Shown: piece after piece, positions 17,137 through 26,411 of the stretch
Numbering within the stretch: the first letter of the stretch is position 1
Layout of the letters: every line of letters begins with the position of its first letter
NCBI GenBank assembly: GCA_910579925.1
Contig: CAJTVY010000009.1
Location: 40,501 to 104,500, forward strand
DNA: 64,000 nt
Direction of reading: 5' to 3'
From: an uncultured Dorea sp.
GTDB taxonomy: Bacteria > Bacillota > Clostridia > Lachnospirales > Lachnospiraceae
Position numbers and translations under genes: made by a program
Notes under the pieces: model-generated
What the model saw: the letters and a program-made list of their open reading frames with translations, nothing else
The model's database searches: none
Told to the model about the DNA's origin: nothing

Positions 17137-17907
17137 TTATCCTCTGCCGCCGAAATGCAGCCTGTTCAGAATCTCATTCCGGTATTCCACGAAGGCCGCA
17201 GAAGAGCGATCCCTTGGATATTCCTCATCAATCTTAATATCCGCCACCACACGCCCAGGATTGGCATCCATGACGATGACCCGGGTTCCCATATAGACCG
17301 CCTCGTCCACATCATGGGTAACCATCAGCGCAAGCTGCCCCTTTGCCTGCCAGATCTTTAAGATCTCATCCTGCATGTTCATCCGTGTAAATGCATCAAG
17401 CGCCCCTAACGGCTCGTCTAACAGAAGGATGTCCGGCTCATTGATCAGAGAACGCATTAAGGCGACTCGCTGGGCCATACCGCCGGACAACTGCCCCGGA
17501 TAATCGTTACGAAACGCTTCCAGTCCGATTACCTTCAGAAGACGTTCCACTTTGTCTTCATTTCCCTTCAGTTTTCCCTGCATCTTCAGACTGAAAGCAA
17601 TATTTTTCTCCACCGTCAGCCATGGAAACAAGGTTGACTTCTGAAACATCATACCGCGCTCCGGGGACGGTTCTGTAATCTCCTTACCGTCCACGGTAAG
17701 CCGTCCGGTTGTAGGCGTAATAAGCCCTGCAACCAGACGAAGAATCGTAGACTTTCCGCAGCCGGAAGGCCCCACCAGACTGACAAATTCTTTGCTTGTC
17801 ATGGTTAAGTCAATCGCATTTAACGCATGGGTGACTTCGTCATTCTCCACCTTCGCAAAACTCTTCGATACATTTCTGATCTCTAACGTAACCTTTTTCT
17901 CCGCCAT
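17137..17907 (-). CDS. ABC importer ATP-binding protein (SsuB/TauB type)
   Basis: A 256-residue cytosolic ATPase with Walker A GPSGCGKST, Q-loop in GMMFQKSTLFPW, signature LSGGMAQRVALMRSL, Walker B DILLLDEPLGALD and switch His in MVTHDVDEAV. It belongs to the nitrate/sulfonate/taurine/bicarbonate import class. It follows the permease directly and precedes the binding-protein gene by 91 bp, so it powers that importer. Confidence 0.92.
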   Translation of the reverse strand: MAEKKVTLEIRNVSKSFAKVENDEVTHALNAIDLTMTSKEFVSLVGPSGCGKSTILRLVAGLITPTTGRLTVDGKEITEPSPERGMMFQKSTLFPWLTVEKNIAFSLKMQGKLKGNEDKVERLLKVIGLEAFRNDYPGQLSGGMAQRVALMRSLINEPDILLLDEPLGALDAFTRMNMQDEILKIWQAKGQLALMVTHDVDEAVYMGTRVIVMDANPGRVVADIKIDEEYPRDRSSAAFVEYRNEILNRLHFGGRG

Positions 17908-18981
17908 CTATTTCACAACTCCATTCTGCCATCTTAATACCCGCTTCTTGATCAGATCCAGCGCCTTTGTAACCACCGTGAAGATAAAACAGATTACAAA
18001 TAACGCCGCAAACATCTTATCGTAAGCCGCCCATGATTTCGCCCAGTTCATATACCAGCCAAGTCCTGCTTTTACACCCATCATCTCTGCGATCATGATT
18101 GCCACGCACGCAGAACTCATGGCCTGTGTACATCCCTGAAGGATCGAGGGCATCGCATGAGGAATGGCAACCCGGAATACAAGCTGTCTGGAACTTGCCC
18201 CCAGCGTCCTTGCCGCATCAAAAAAGTCTTTATCCACATTGGAAATTCCCGTCATAGATGCAACCGTTACCGCAAACCAGGCTCCTAATGCAATGATAAA
18301 CACGGCTCCTTTAAACAGGGAAGTCGCCACCACCATGACAATCGGAATCCACGTAGAGGTCGGTATGGGCCCCAGGAACTTGATAACCGGATTCACCCAG
18401 TAACGCACTCTCTCGGAATAACCGCAGGTGATCCCCGTCACCAGTCCCAGCGCAATTCCTATGAAATATCCCAGGAACAGCAGGCGAAGCGTATGTAACG
18501 TACATTCCAGCAGATACGCACGGTCGATCCATGCAATATTGATAATATAATTCATACAGGGAACGAAGGGCTGTGTCAGGATACCTGTTTTCAGTGTCAG
18601 ATAGTCGTAGCCTGCAAGCAGCAGAAACAGCGCCGAAAAAAGCGGCGCCCGGTAACGGAGCGTCTCTAACGCCGTCTTGTCTCCCCGCAGCTTTTTCACT
18701 ATACAGAAGAAAAAATAAATCAGATATGCGCCGATCAGTACGGCAAGAAAGCCCACATATGTATAGGGATGGTCATTCGGACTTCCATTGGGAATCATCC
18801 AGTATTCAAGGACCGCCGCAATCCCGCAGATAAATGGAAGAACCATAATGATCCAGTCCAGTGCTTTCTGCCATGAAGTCTTTTCTTTTGCTTCCAGCTC
18901 ACGTAGCTGCTGTCTCGTCAGATTGGCAAGCTGGCTTTTGTCCACTTGCTTTTTATCATTTTGTTGTTTTTCTGATGACAT
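17908..18981 (-). CDS. ABC importer permease (SsuC/TauC type)
   Basis: A 357-residue inner-membrane subunit. After a charged, Gln/Lys-rich cytosolic N-terminus come about seven hydrophobic segments and the BPD_transp_1 core with the EAA loop FFDAARTLGASSRQLVFRVAIPHAMPSILQG that docks on the ATPase. It is longer than usual SsuC (about 260) because of roughly 100 extra residues at the N-terminus with two further membrane segments. It is the first gene of the operon; its stop codon abuts the ATPase start. Confidence 0.9.
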   Translation of the reverse strand: MSSEKQQNDKKQVDKSQLANLTRQQLRELEAKEKTSWQKALDWIIMVLPFICGIAAVLEYWMIPNGSPNDHPYTYVGFLAVLIGAYLIYFFFCIVKKLRGDKTALETLRYRAPLFSALFLLLAGYDYLTLKTGILTQPFVPCMNYIINIAWIDRAYLLECTLHTLRLLFLGYFIGIALGLVTGITCGYSERVRYWVNPVIKFLGPIPTSTWIPIVMVVATSLFKGAVFIIALGAWFAVTVASMTGISNVDKDFFDAARTLGASSRQLVFRVAIPHAMPSILQGCTQAMSSACVAIMIAEMMGVKAGLGWYMNWAKSWAAYDKMFAALFVICFIFTVVTKALDLIKKRVLRWQNGVVK

Positions 18982-19112
18982 AACTTTCTCCTAAATTCCA
19001 TAAAATTATCTGCCAGATTCTGGTATCTATCTGTTTAACAGATACTTTAACACAGAATTTCAGAAAAGTTAAATTGATAATTATAATTTATACATGTACT
19101 TATTTGCCATAT

Positions 19113-19919
19113 CTATATATTTATATACTGTATACACTTACAGAGTCCTGTCATATAAAAGAATGAGGCAGCCGGGATATGGATATTCCATATCCCGGCT
19201 GCCTCATCCTGCTCCGCGTCAGAATCTATTACATCATCATTAAAATTTCCCATAAATCCATTTATAAATTCATCCGTAAGCTTAATTTTCCACACTCCGT
19301 CTTCTTTGAATGCCATGACAGAGATTTTATCCGTCCTGGTATTTTCCGTCTCGTCAATAAAACGGATCAGATCCTCCTCACACTGATTCACCGAGAAGAA
19401 TATGTTTCTGATGATCGAAGCCGCACCCATTTCTGCGTCATTGACAACATCCTCCACCAGCTGCATCGTGTAACGATCCACCGCCTCTGCCATATCCCGA
19501 TTGGTAAGCGTCATCTTGATCCGTGCTTTTCTGCCGCCGTCTTCTTCCTGAACGCTGCCGATTTCCCAGTTAAGTTCTTCCACGACCTTCCTGGCAAACC
19601 TGTAGTTCTCTTTATAATGTCTGCTTTCAAAAATATGGGGCTTAAGAAGTTCATGAAAAACTTTATACTCTTTCTCTACCGGAATCCCCATAAAATTCCG
19701 GCTGGTTCCTTCATAATTGTCCGTATATGCGTTGAACGTCCTGAAATCCAGTTCTTTGATGGACCGCATCACCTTCTCCGCCGCTTCCCTTGGCGTATCC
19801 GCTTCTGCTTTTGATTCTTTCGTCCGCCCCGCGCAGGCGGTCAGAAGAATCGTAACCGCAAGAACAACGGATATAATCTTTCCCCTGTACGTTTCTTTCC
19901 TGTCATCTGATCTCCTCAT
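19113..19919 (-). CDS. Predicted lipoprotein, 3' end probably extended by a frameshift
   Basis: A 268-residue product with a signal peptide and lipobox LTAC (Cys about residue 29), then a soluble domain resembling small DUF5105/NTF2-like lipoproteins (EAAEKVMRSIKELDFRTFNAYTDNY, later AFKEDGVWKIKLTDEF). The ATG at 19919 has GGAGG nine nt upstream; the open frame continues upstream only as the reverse face of the reductase gene. Codons near the end (EAAGIWNIHIPAA) are encoded by a 21-bp perfect terminator stem, and a TAATAG pair lies in another frame just before it (about 19230). The true protein probably ends there, at about 230 residues. Confidence 0.7.
   Translation of the reverse strand: MRRSDDRKETYRGKIISVVLAVTILLTACAGRTKESKAEADTPREAAEKVMRSIKELDFRTFNAYTDNYEGTSRNFMGIPVEKEYKVFHELLKPHIFESRHYKENYRFARKVVEELNWEIGSVQEEDGGRKARIKMTLTNRDMAEAVDRYTMQLVEDVVNDAEMGAASIIRNIFFSVNQCEEDLIRFIDETENTRTDKISVMAFKEDGVWKIKLTDEFINGFMGNFNDDVIDSDAEQDEAAGIWNIHIPAASFFYMTGLCKCIQYINI
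19163..19207 (-). terminator. 21-bp hairpin inside the 3' end of the lipoprotein frame
   Basis: Arms 19163-19183 and 19187-19207 are perfect reverse complements, loop 3 nt, followed on the minus strand by TTCTTTT. The shape is an intrinsic terminator, yet the lipoprotein reading frame passes straight through it to a stop at 19113. Confidence 0.85.
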
Positions 19920-20034
19920 ACGTCTGAACCTCCATTTCCTGTGTCTGCTATGCTTAAGTTCCATCTTATTCCCTCTTGGCAGACATGTAAACCCACAGGA
20001 CACGAATCGGCGGTCAGACGGCACAAAAAGACGC

Positions 20035-21180
20035 CTATGAAAATAATTCTTTTGTTTTCTGCATTCTGTCTGCAATCGGTACATGGAAGGGACAGCGGAT
20101 TTCACAGCCTTTACAGCCGATACAGTCCGCCGCATTTGCCTCAAGCTGTCCATAATGAGCGCGGACCGTTCCGGGCACTTCCTCCTGCATGACGGCAAGG
20201 TCATACAGCTTATTAACCATGGCAATATCGATCCTTGAGGGGCATGGCGCACAGTGTCCGCAATAAGTACACTGACCCGTTGAAAAGGCATGACTTGGAG
20301 CCGACGCCAGGACGCTTGCATAATCTTTCTCCTGATCTGTCGCCGTCTCATATGCGACGGCTTCTGTTACGTGACCCGGATTGTCAAATCCCACCATCAC
20401 GGCAGCCACGCCAGGACGGGTCAGCGCATAGTGAAGGCACTGCACCGGCGTCAGCGCAACCCCGAAGGGCGAAGTCTGCTCATGAAACAGGCGTCCGCCC
20501 GCATACCCTTTCATGACCGTGATCCCCACCTGGTTCTGCTCACAGAGTTTATATAGTTCCTCCCGTTCCGGGGCAATTCCGCCGAGATTTTCATCATATT
20601 GTTCCGCAAAATACTCTTCCAGGTCTGTCACTGGCGGCAGAAGATCGAAAGCCGGATTAATACTGAATAAAATCATCTCAATTTCTCCCTGGCACGCCGC
20701 CATTTTCGCAATCTCCGGGTTATGGGAACTCATTCCGATATGCCGGATGGTTCCTTCTTTCTTCAGATCCCTTACATATTCCATAAACTCTCCGTTTATC
20801 ACCCGGTCAAATTCTTCGGCAGTATCAATGAAATGAATCATCCCCAGGTCTATGTAGTCAGTGTGAAGCCGTGCCAGCAGATCCGCAAACGCCGGTTTCA
20901 CCTTCTTAAGATCTCTGGAACGGACATACTGGCCTTCTTCCCATATGGAGCCAATGTGTCCCTGTATGATCCATTTCTTACGACGCCCCTTAAGCGCCAG
21001 GCCGATATTAGAGCGCACATTCGGCTCAGACATCCAGCAGTCCAGAATGTTGATTCCTTCTTTCTCACAGGCATCAATCACTTCCTTTACTTCCTCCGTA
21101 TTATGACGTTCCAGCCATTCCGCACCCAGACCGATCTCACTGACCATTAACCCTGTCTTTCCCAATTCTCTGAATCTCAT
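20035..21180 (-). CDS. Aldo/keto reductase with C-terminal ferredoxin domain
   Basis: A 381-residue protein. The N-terminal ~270 residues are an AKR TIM barrel (FRELGKTGLMVSEIGLGAEW, HTDYIDLGMIHFID, IRHIGMSSHNPEIAK). The C-terminal part has two iron-sulfur motifs, CTYCGHCAPCP and CIGCKGCEIRCPF, so it likely takes electrons from ferredoxin-like carriers. This fused class is common in clostridia; substrates are not known. The ATG at 21180 has GAGAGG upstream and gives the standard AKR N-terminus. It lies 26 nt downstream of the second GHKL kinase. Confidence 0.9.
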   Translation of the reverse strand: MRFRELGKTGLMVSEIGLGAEWLERHNTEEVKEVIDACEKEGINILDCWMSEPNVRSNIGLALKGRRKKWIIQGHIGSIWEEGQYVRSRDLKKVKPAFADLLARLHTDYIDLGMIHFIDTAEEFDRVINGEFMEYVRDLKKEGTIRHIGMSSHNPEIAKMAACQGEIEMILFSINPAFDLLPPVTDLEEYFAEQYDENLGGIAPEREELYKLCEQNQVGITVMKGYAGGRLFHEQTSPFGVALTPVQCLHYALTRPGVAAVMVGFDNPGHVTEAVAYETATDQEKDYASVLASAPSHAFSTGQCTYCGHCAPCPSRIDIAMVNKLYDLAVMQEEVPGTVRAHYGQLEANAADCIGCKGCEIRCPFHVPIADRMQKTKELFS

Positions 21181-21206
21181 AAACTGACCTCTCTTTCTTA
21201 GATTAA

Positions 21207-22499
21207 TTAAATTTCCGGTATTACGGCTGAAAAGTAAAACCATCCGTCCCGGCATTCCATAACGCTCGTTCCATGATTCTTCTCAACCACGGAATGGATA
21301 TTCAGCAATCCGATTCCATGCCGGTCCTTGTCTTCCTTTGCCGTAACGATTGTCTTTCCTTTTATCGTAACCGGTTCTGCCACCGGATTGCGTACCGAGA
21401 TGGTTAAATCTCCTTCCTCCAGCGTCATCTTGAACCTGATCACCCTGTTCTCTTCCAGCTTCTCGCAGGCTTCAATCCCATTGTCCAGCAGATTCACAAG
21501 TAAGGTAACGATATCTTCCTTTTCCATCGCAAGAGCCGACAGGTCGCTGACCGTCATCACCATTGTAATCCCTCTCTCCCTGGCATACAGGTATTTCTGG
21601 TTCAGCACTGTATTCACCACCAGATGATTGGTATTGATACAGTCTTCTCCTCTGCGGATACTTCCGTTCAGTTCTTCTATATAAGCCATGGCTTCCTCCG
21701 TCCGGCCCGCTTTCAGCATACCCTGGATACATCCTAACTGATTCTTATAATCATGCAGATACCGCCGGCGCTTCAGGTCACTTTCCTGCATATTCTGATA
21801 GAGTTCCATCTGATTCTGCAATTTTTCCTGCATAAAATGAACTTTCTGTACCTCTGCCTCCTTCGCAAGCGTCTTTCCGATAAAACAGAACGCCAGAACG
21901 TTGATCACCGTATACCCGATGGAATTCCACAGTATATCACTCCTGTCCCTGGAATCTCCGTACCACACCGAGATTGTCATCAGAACCGTGCCAAAAAGAC
22001 TAAGTACAGGAACCCATGCAAACCGCCCCCATCCCTTGACCAATCCTCCTGACTTCTTCCGGTACTGATATTGAAACACCAGTGACAGGCATAAAAGAAA
22101 GCCGGCGCAAAGCCAGTCTGACAGGCCCTGCATCCTCCCGTACTCCCCAGGCAAGGCGTACACAAGGGACACTGCCAGCAGATTCAGTACCCAGAACAAG
22201 GCGCACCAGACCACCGAAAGGACAATAGTCTTTCTAACTCCCACAGAAAAGAAGATCTGAATCACAATGCCAAGTAGCACGATCACTCTCAGCGGCTGAA
22301 GAAGATAACCGGGCGCTTCAGAAAACGCCATTACCAGAAACATGATGATAAACCCGGAGAGAGACAGGTACTTGGACGCAGCTGCCGGAAAGAGCAGACC
22401 TTTCTTCCTTTGCTTTCGGGGCAGCAGGGTTCTGAAAAAAATATCGCTGCTGATTCCTGCTATCGCACTAAGCACCAGATTTATTAAAAACCTTTCCAT
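21207..22499 (-). CDS. GHKL-type membrane sensor histidine kinase (second system)
   Basis: A 430-residue AgrC-like kinase: about six to seven N-terminal membrane helices (to residue ~215), a linker helix, phosphoacceptor motif YLHDYKNQLGCIQGML near residue 250, N-box NLLDNGIEACEKL and glycine box DRHGIGLLNI. It follows its LytTR regulator by 33 nt, so the pair is cotranscribed as regulator then kinase. No peptide pheromone or AgrB gene is nearby, so the stimulus is open. Confidence 0.9.
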   Translation of the reverse strand: MERFLINLVLSAIAGISSDIFFRTLLPRKQRKKGLLFPAAASKYLSLSGFIIMFLVMAFSEAPGYLLQPLRVIVLLGIVIQIFFSVGVRKTIVLSVVWCALFWVLNLLAVSLVYALPGEYGRMQGLSDWLCAGFLLCLSLVFQYQYRKKSGGLVKGWGRFAWVPVLSLFGTVLMTISVWYGDSRDRSDILWNSIGYTVINVLAFCFIGKTLAKEAEVQKVHFMQEKLQNQMELYQNMQESDLKRRRYLHDYKNQLGCIQGMLKAGRTEEAMAYIEELNGSIRRGEDCINTNHLVVNTVLNQKYLYARERGITMVMTVSDLSALAMEKEDIVTLLVNLLDNGIEACEKLEENRVIRFKMTLEEGDLTISVRNPVAEPVTIKGKTIVTAKEDKDRHGIGLLNIHSVVEKNHGTSVMECRDGWFYFSAVIPEI

Positions 22500-22532
22500 A
22501 CAACACTGTTCCTTCCCGATACTCCTACTATT

Positions 22533-23246
22533 CTACATCTCCCCCTTATACGCTGTAAAAGCCTCCCGGACCTTCTGAAACCGAAGTCTCGGAACGGGCA
22601 GTTCTTCCCCACAGTCAAGCACTGCAAGGTAATTACTGATTCTCCTGACATGTTTCAGATTAACAAGGAAGCTTTTATGAATCCTGAGAAATCTGCATTC
22701 TGATAATTCTTCTTCAACCTGGTCTAACTTCCCGTACATCTGGTATGTCACCGTCTCCTTCTCCAGGTAGTAGAAGACACACTTATGCCTCCTACTCTCC
22801 ACATAGAGGATATTGTCTGTATATAAGGTTTTCTCACCTTCCAGGAAGGAAAATGAAACCTTTCGGATCTGCCTCTTCTTAAGGACTGCATTCATACACT
22901 CCGTCATCTGCAGATCCAGAGCGTCTTTCATGATGTAACGGACAGCCCCCACCTTATATCCTTCCAGCGCATAATTCAGGAATGCGGTCACAAGTACGAT
23001 ACAGGTATCTGACTGATATTCGCACATTTTCTGCGCCGTCTCTATTCCGTCCACTTCTTCCATGTTGATATCCAGGAACACAATGTCGTATTTCACCAGA
23101 TTGTCTCTCTCTGAGAGAAATTCCTTTCCCGAAGAAAACAAATCTATGGAAGCGTTGAGACCACGGGAATCCAGATATTCTGCAGCCAAGGTATGAATCC
23201 GGTTCCTGTAATATTTTTCATCGTCACAGATTGCAATCTCAAGCAT
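22533..23246 (-). CDS. LytTR-family response regulator (second system)
   Basis: A 237-residue regulator: receiver with CDDE, phospho-acceptor Asp in IVFLDINMEE, Thr/Ala in LVTAFLN and Lys in RYIMKDA; then a LytTR domain (ILYVESRRHKCVFY, FLRIHKSFLVNLKHV, LPVPRLRFQKV). GGGAGG precedes the ATG. It heads the unit regulator-kinase-Fe-S aldo/keto reductase-lipoprotein, which suggests these four are coexpressed. The AT-rich 203 bp upstream, up to the yhcG remnant, hold no gene; a GTGCAAC/GTTGCAC hairpin lies at 23407-23424. Confidence 0.9.
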   Translation of the reverse strand: MLEIAICDDEKYYRNRIHTLAAEYLDSRGLNASIDLFSSGKEFLSERDNLVKYDIVFLDINMEEVDGIETAQKMCEYQSDTCIVLVTAFLNYALEGYKVGAVRYIMKDALDLQMTECMNAVLKKRQIRKVSFSFLEGEKTLYTDNILYVESRRHKCVFYYLEKETVTYQMYGKLDQVEEELSECRFLRIHKSFLVNLKHVRRISNYLAVLDCGEELPVPRLRFQKVREAFTAYKGEM

Positions 23247-23449
23247 TCTATCCTCCCCTTATGTAATCCTTCATTTATACCTGGGGGTCTGTGTATCAAC
23301 ATATTTAACGTTGTCCAAACCTATACTTAAATCATTTTAAATAATCGAAAACTTAAACCGAATTGATTTAAGCCACTAACCACCCATCATAGCTGTTATC
23401 CCATTTGTGCAACGGTCGTTGCACTTTTGCTGTTAATTTTGTTATTATT

Positions 23450-23850
23450 CTAATTTTTTTCTATTTCTTCAATAAAAGGCAAACTGCTCTGGAACTTCTC
23501 TGGCAAAGACTGTGTGAGCTGATTCTTCCAATTTGCAACACCAATCGGGTTCTGATAACCAGTAATGAATATTCCACTACCGTTTTATTCTTACCCTTAA
23601 CAAACAAAAGTCCATTTGTTGGTTTATCATCAGAATGGCACATAATATCATTTACTATATTCTGATACATATTCAACTGACTGATAAATCCCGGCTCAAA
23701 ATCAAAAGCTTTCAATTCTATCACGACATAGCAACGTAATTTCAAGTGATAAAACAAAAGATCTAAATAAAACTCCTGTCCTCCAACCTCCAAATAAACC
23801 TGTCGGCCAACAAATGCAAATCCCTGTCTTATTTCGTTTATTATCTTTAT
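23450..23850 (-). pseudogene. yhcG-like (DUF1016) PD-(D/E)XK nuclease remnant
   Basis: The C-terminal ~130 codons of a DUF1016/YhcG protein. One frame gives GFAFVGRQVYLEVGGQEF, LDLLFYHLKLRCYVVIELK and a GLLFVKGKNKTVVEYSL stretch (E-x-K nuclease core). About position 23573 a single base is missing: the next frame continues the family sequence, YQNPIGVANWKNQLTQSLPE then FQSSLPFIEEIEKN, to a stop at 23450. On the 5' side the homology ends at an in-frame TAG (23851-23853) and the N-terminal ~200 residues of the family are absent. YhcG genes often sit beside restriction loci, as here. Not functional. Confidence 0.85.
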
Positions 23851-23992
23851 CTATAACAGACATATTAAAAATCTAATTTTTTCCTTTATCTTTTTTAAGA
23901 AACTTAAATCGCAATAACAAATCAAATACAGAAAACTCCTGCCTACTTTTGATAGCTGCCTGTACTGTGATAAAACATGCCGATAAATAATC

Positions 23993-24472
23993 TCATTTTT
24001 CTTTCTTTATAAGATTAGAAAATCTATTTGACATTTCTCTTCCCACGGCTTCTAATTCAAATTTAATTTCTTTATTAAATTCTTCGAACGCTGGAAGTAA
24101 CTCTAAGTTTTTTAATCTATATTTGCTTGCTTTTCTTCCAAAAGAGAAACGCCAAGTATGTATAAGATTAAATAGCGATGCATAATACAACATTTCTTCA
24201 TAAGACATCTTGTTCCTTGGAATCAAAATAGTAACCGAATCTCCACCGTTACCTTTAGGTAAGAATTTACCATTTTGCACAGTTGCATAACCAAGACCTG
24301 ATATGCAAATGGCAGGCCCCTCAAAAACTTTATCTTCATTAAATGGATCTACATAACGTGCAACACCGTTATTTAATGTTGTACTTGTTATAAAAGGTAC
24401 TTCTCCAAAATCATAATCTTCAACGCCAGAAGACTTTGCAACACTTATATTAAACAATTGAGATATTTTCAT
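23993..24472 (-). CDS. Single-TRD specificity (S) subunit of a restriction-modification enzyme
   Basis: A 159-residue HsdS/BcgB-like protein with one target-recognition domain: FGEVPFITSTTLNNGVARYV, then GDSVTILIPRNKMSYEEMLYYASLF, then FSFGRKASKYRLKNLELLP, and a C-terminal helix (FNKEIKFELEAVGREMSNRF) of the sort that separates two TRDs in full S subunits. Normal S subunits have two TRDs and about 400 residues, so this is half-size; such proteins could dimerise to read a palindromic or symmetric site. It starts 3 nt after the methyltransferase-nuclease gene and is surely its partner. The alternative is a truncated S gene, but the frame is intact. Confidence 0.82.
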   Translation of the reverse strand: MKISQLFNISVAKSSGVEDYDFGEVPFITSTTLNNGVARYVDPFNEDKVFEGPAICISGLGYATVQNGKFLPKGNGGDSVTILIPRNKMSYEEMLYYASLFNLIHTWRFSFGRKASKYRLKNLELLPAFEEFNKEIKFELEAVGREMSNRFSNLIKKEK

Positions 24473-24475
24473 ACT

Positions 24476-26323
24476 TTATAAATCCTTTCTCATTTGTTGC
24501 AATAATATTTCAAAATATTCTTTTTTCATTTGTTCATTAACCAAACAAAAATCTACTTTTTCTGTTCCCAGATAATTTTGAGGTATCAATTCAAGTTTAA
24601 TATCATCCTTCTTAATAGCAATATTTTGACATATCCCTACTTCCTGTTGTGGAATAACATCATTTATTATAAATTCTTTTATTCTTGAAGAATATATATC
24701 CAATTCACTCTTTACATTATTATGAACTCGTCTCTTTTTATGTTTCTTAAATCCATCATTAGTTATTTTCAGCCATAAAATTTTCTTTTCGATAGGATGC
24801 GGGATTCCTTTTTTTATAATTACTCCTATAGATTCTACTGATGCTTGAGGATAGAATAACTCTTGTGGAAAAGAAATAACTGAAACTAACATATTATTTT
24901 TTAATAAACTCTTTCTCCAATTAAAATCTGTTCCCGAATACATGACTGAGACAGGCAATACAGCAAATAACAATCCATTATTTTGCATCTGGTTCAATGC
25001 ATAATCAATAAAAACATGTTCTTGTTCATCTCCCTTTTTTAGAGCAAACGGAGGATTCATTAATGTTTTTGTTATTGGTGGTCTCGAATTTTTCTCATGT
25101 ATATATTTTGCACTCAAATCTCCATTCCTTTCATGTCTCTGAAGGTTTACAGCAAAACAATTCTCATTAATAATATTATTTTTTCCATCACCTCTAAAAA
25201 TCATATTTACAATAGCTAGAACTGCGACACTAGCTTGCTGTTCAATTCCAAAAATTTTATGTTTTTTAAAATATTGTATACGTTCTGGGTACTCTAACTT
25301 TACTTTATCATATGCAGCAACTAAAAATCCACCCGTTCCACAAGCAGGGTCAAAAATGATATCTGAAGCATTAATATCCAAAATTTCGCACGCAAAATTT
25401 GTAATATGTCTAGGAGTTAAAACAATTCCTATATCTTTTGCCCCATTACCATATTTTAAAAACACTTCATAAAATTTTCCTAACACATCATTACTACTAT
25501 TCATTGCCGCCTTAACATTTATTTTTCTTAATAAAAAGAATACTTTTACTATTGCCGCTTTGTATTTGGCTTTGGCTGAGTTTTCTTGAGGAAGCTTTAA
25601 CTCTATTTGTTCAGCATATTCTCTTTTTGAATGCTCTATTAACACATCTTCTGCTCTATTATTTATATCCCTAATAAAAACTTCTGGTGAAGCATCAAAA
25701 TTAGGCAATGTATCAGAAATCATAGAAAGTAACACAGATGCCATAACTGACGATCTCTGGTCTTTATTTATGGAGGCTTTATGTAACTCTTCATTAATTT
25801 CCTCAGCAATATCCAATAAAACATTTTCTTCTTCAATAAGTTCATTTAATTGATTTGTACAATTTTCTACTAAATACTTTGCCTGTTCAACAGATAAAAG
25901 ACTTGTTATTTCTTTATCATTGTACGTTACAGATTTGATTTCTCCATTACCAAATATAACTGCTGTCTTTATTAGATATTTATCAACTTCATTCCCCGCA
26001 ACACCACTCACAATAAAGGCTCTACCTATTGGATTCTTATTTATACATTGAGCATATTCTACAGCCTCACTGAATGCTTGTTCTAATTGTACATGCATGG
26101 CCTTGGCTTCTATTACCCAAAAAACATCCTCTTTTACTTTAACAACATATTCTGGTCTTTGTCTACCTAAATATGGACCTATTAAAATATTATCTAAACA
26201 TTCTTGTTGAGTATATAATTGTCCCTGAGGATCTCTCTCTGGATTCTTTATATTCCAATTTAATTTTTCCAAATCATTTCTAACATAGACATATGATGAA
26301 AACTCAGAATTTCTACTAGCCAT
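24476..26323 (-). CDS. Fused nuclease / adenine-N6 DNA methyltransferase (type IIG/BcgI-like)
   Basis: A 615-residue restriction-modification protein. The N-terminal ~150 residues look like the HsdR N-terminal endonuclease fold (GQLYTQQECL, RQRPEYVVKVKEDVFWVIEAKA with the E-x-K of a PD-(D/E)XK site). A helical linker leads to an N6-adenine methyltransferase of the HsdM type: helical bundle, ILTPRHITNFA-like VLTPRHI, SAM motif DPACGTGGFL and catalytic NPPF. No helicase is present, so this is not classical type I. The layout matches BcgA-like fused RM subunits that need a separate S protein, encoded next. The ATG at 26323 has AAGGAG upstream. Base composition is far more AT-rich than flanking genes. 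Confidence 0.85.
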   Translation of the reverse strand: MASRNSEFSSYVYVRNDLEKLNWNIKNPERDPQGQLYTQQECLDNILIGPYLGRQRPEYVVKVKEDVFWVIEAKAMHVQLEQAFSEAVEYAQCINKNPIGRAFIVSGVAGNEVDKYLIKTAVIFGNGEIKSVTYNDKEITSLLSVEQAKYLVENCTNQLNELIEEENVLLDIAEEINEELHKASINKDQRSSVMASVLLSMISDTLPNFDASPEVFIRDINNRAEDVLIEHSKREYAEQIELKLPQENSAKAKYKAAIVKVFFLLRKINVKAAMNSSNDVLGKFYEVFLKYGNGAKDIGIVLTPRHITNFACEILDINASDIIFDPACGTGGFLVAAYDKVKLEYPERIQYFKKHKIFGIEQQASVAVLAIVNMIFRGDGKNNIINENCFAVNLQRHERNGDLSAKYIHEKNSRPPITKTLMNPPFALKKGDEQEHVFIDYALNQMQNNGLLFAVLPVSVMYSGTDFNWRKSLLKNNMLVSVISFPQELFYPQASVESIGVIIKKGIPHPIEKKILWLKITNDGFKKHKKRRVHNNVKSELDIYSSRIKEFIINDVIPQQEVGICQNIAIKKDDIKLELIPQNYLGTEKVDFCLVNEQMKKEYFEILLQQMRKDL

Positions 26324-26411
26324 CTTTCTTTTCTCCTTAGTTTTACTTCTATAAATAAGTTTCACCTGGTTGTTGGGAAAACAGTTCCGTAATAATAAGT
26401 CAACGCATTCT

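Noticed and set aside
15825..18981. Assigning the importer to thiamine precursors
   Set aside because: No TPP riboswitch or thi genes are nearby; only the general NitT/TauT class can be supported.
19920..20351. N-terminal extension of the lipoprotein frame
   Set aside because: It reads across the reductase gene in another frame; the signal peptide and ribosome site place the start at 19919.
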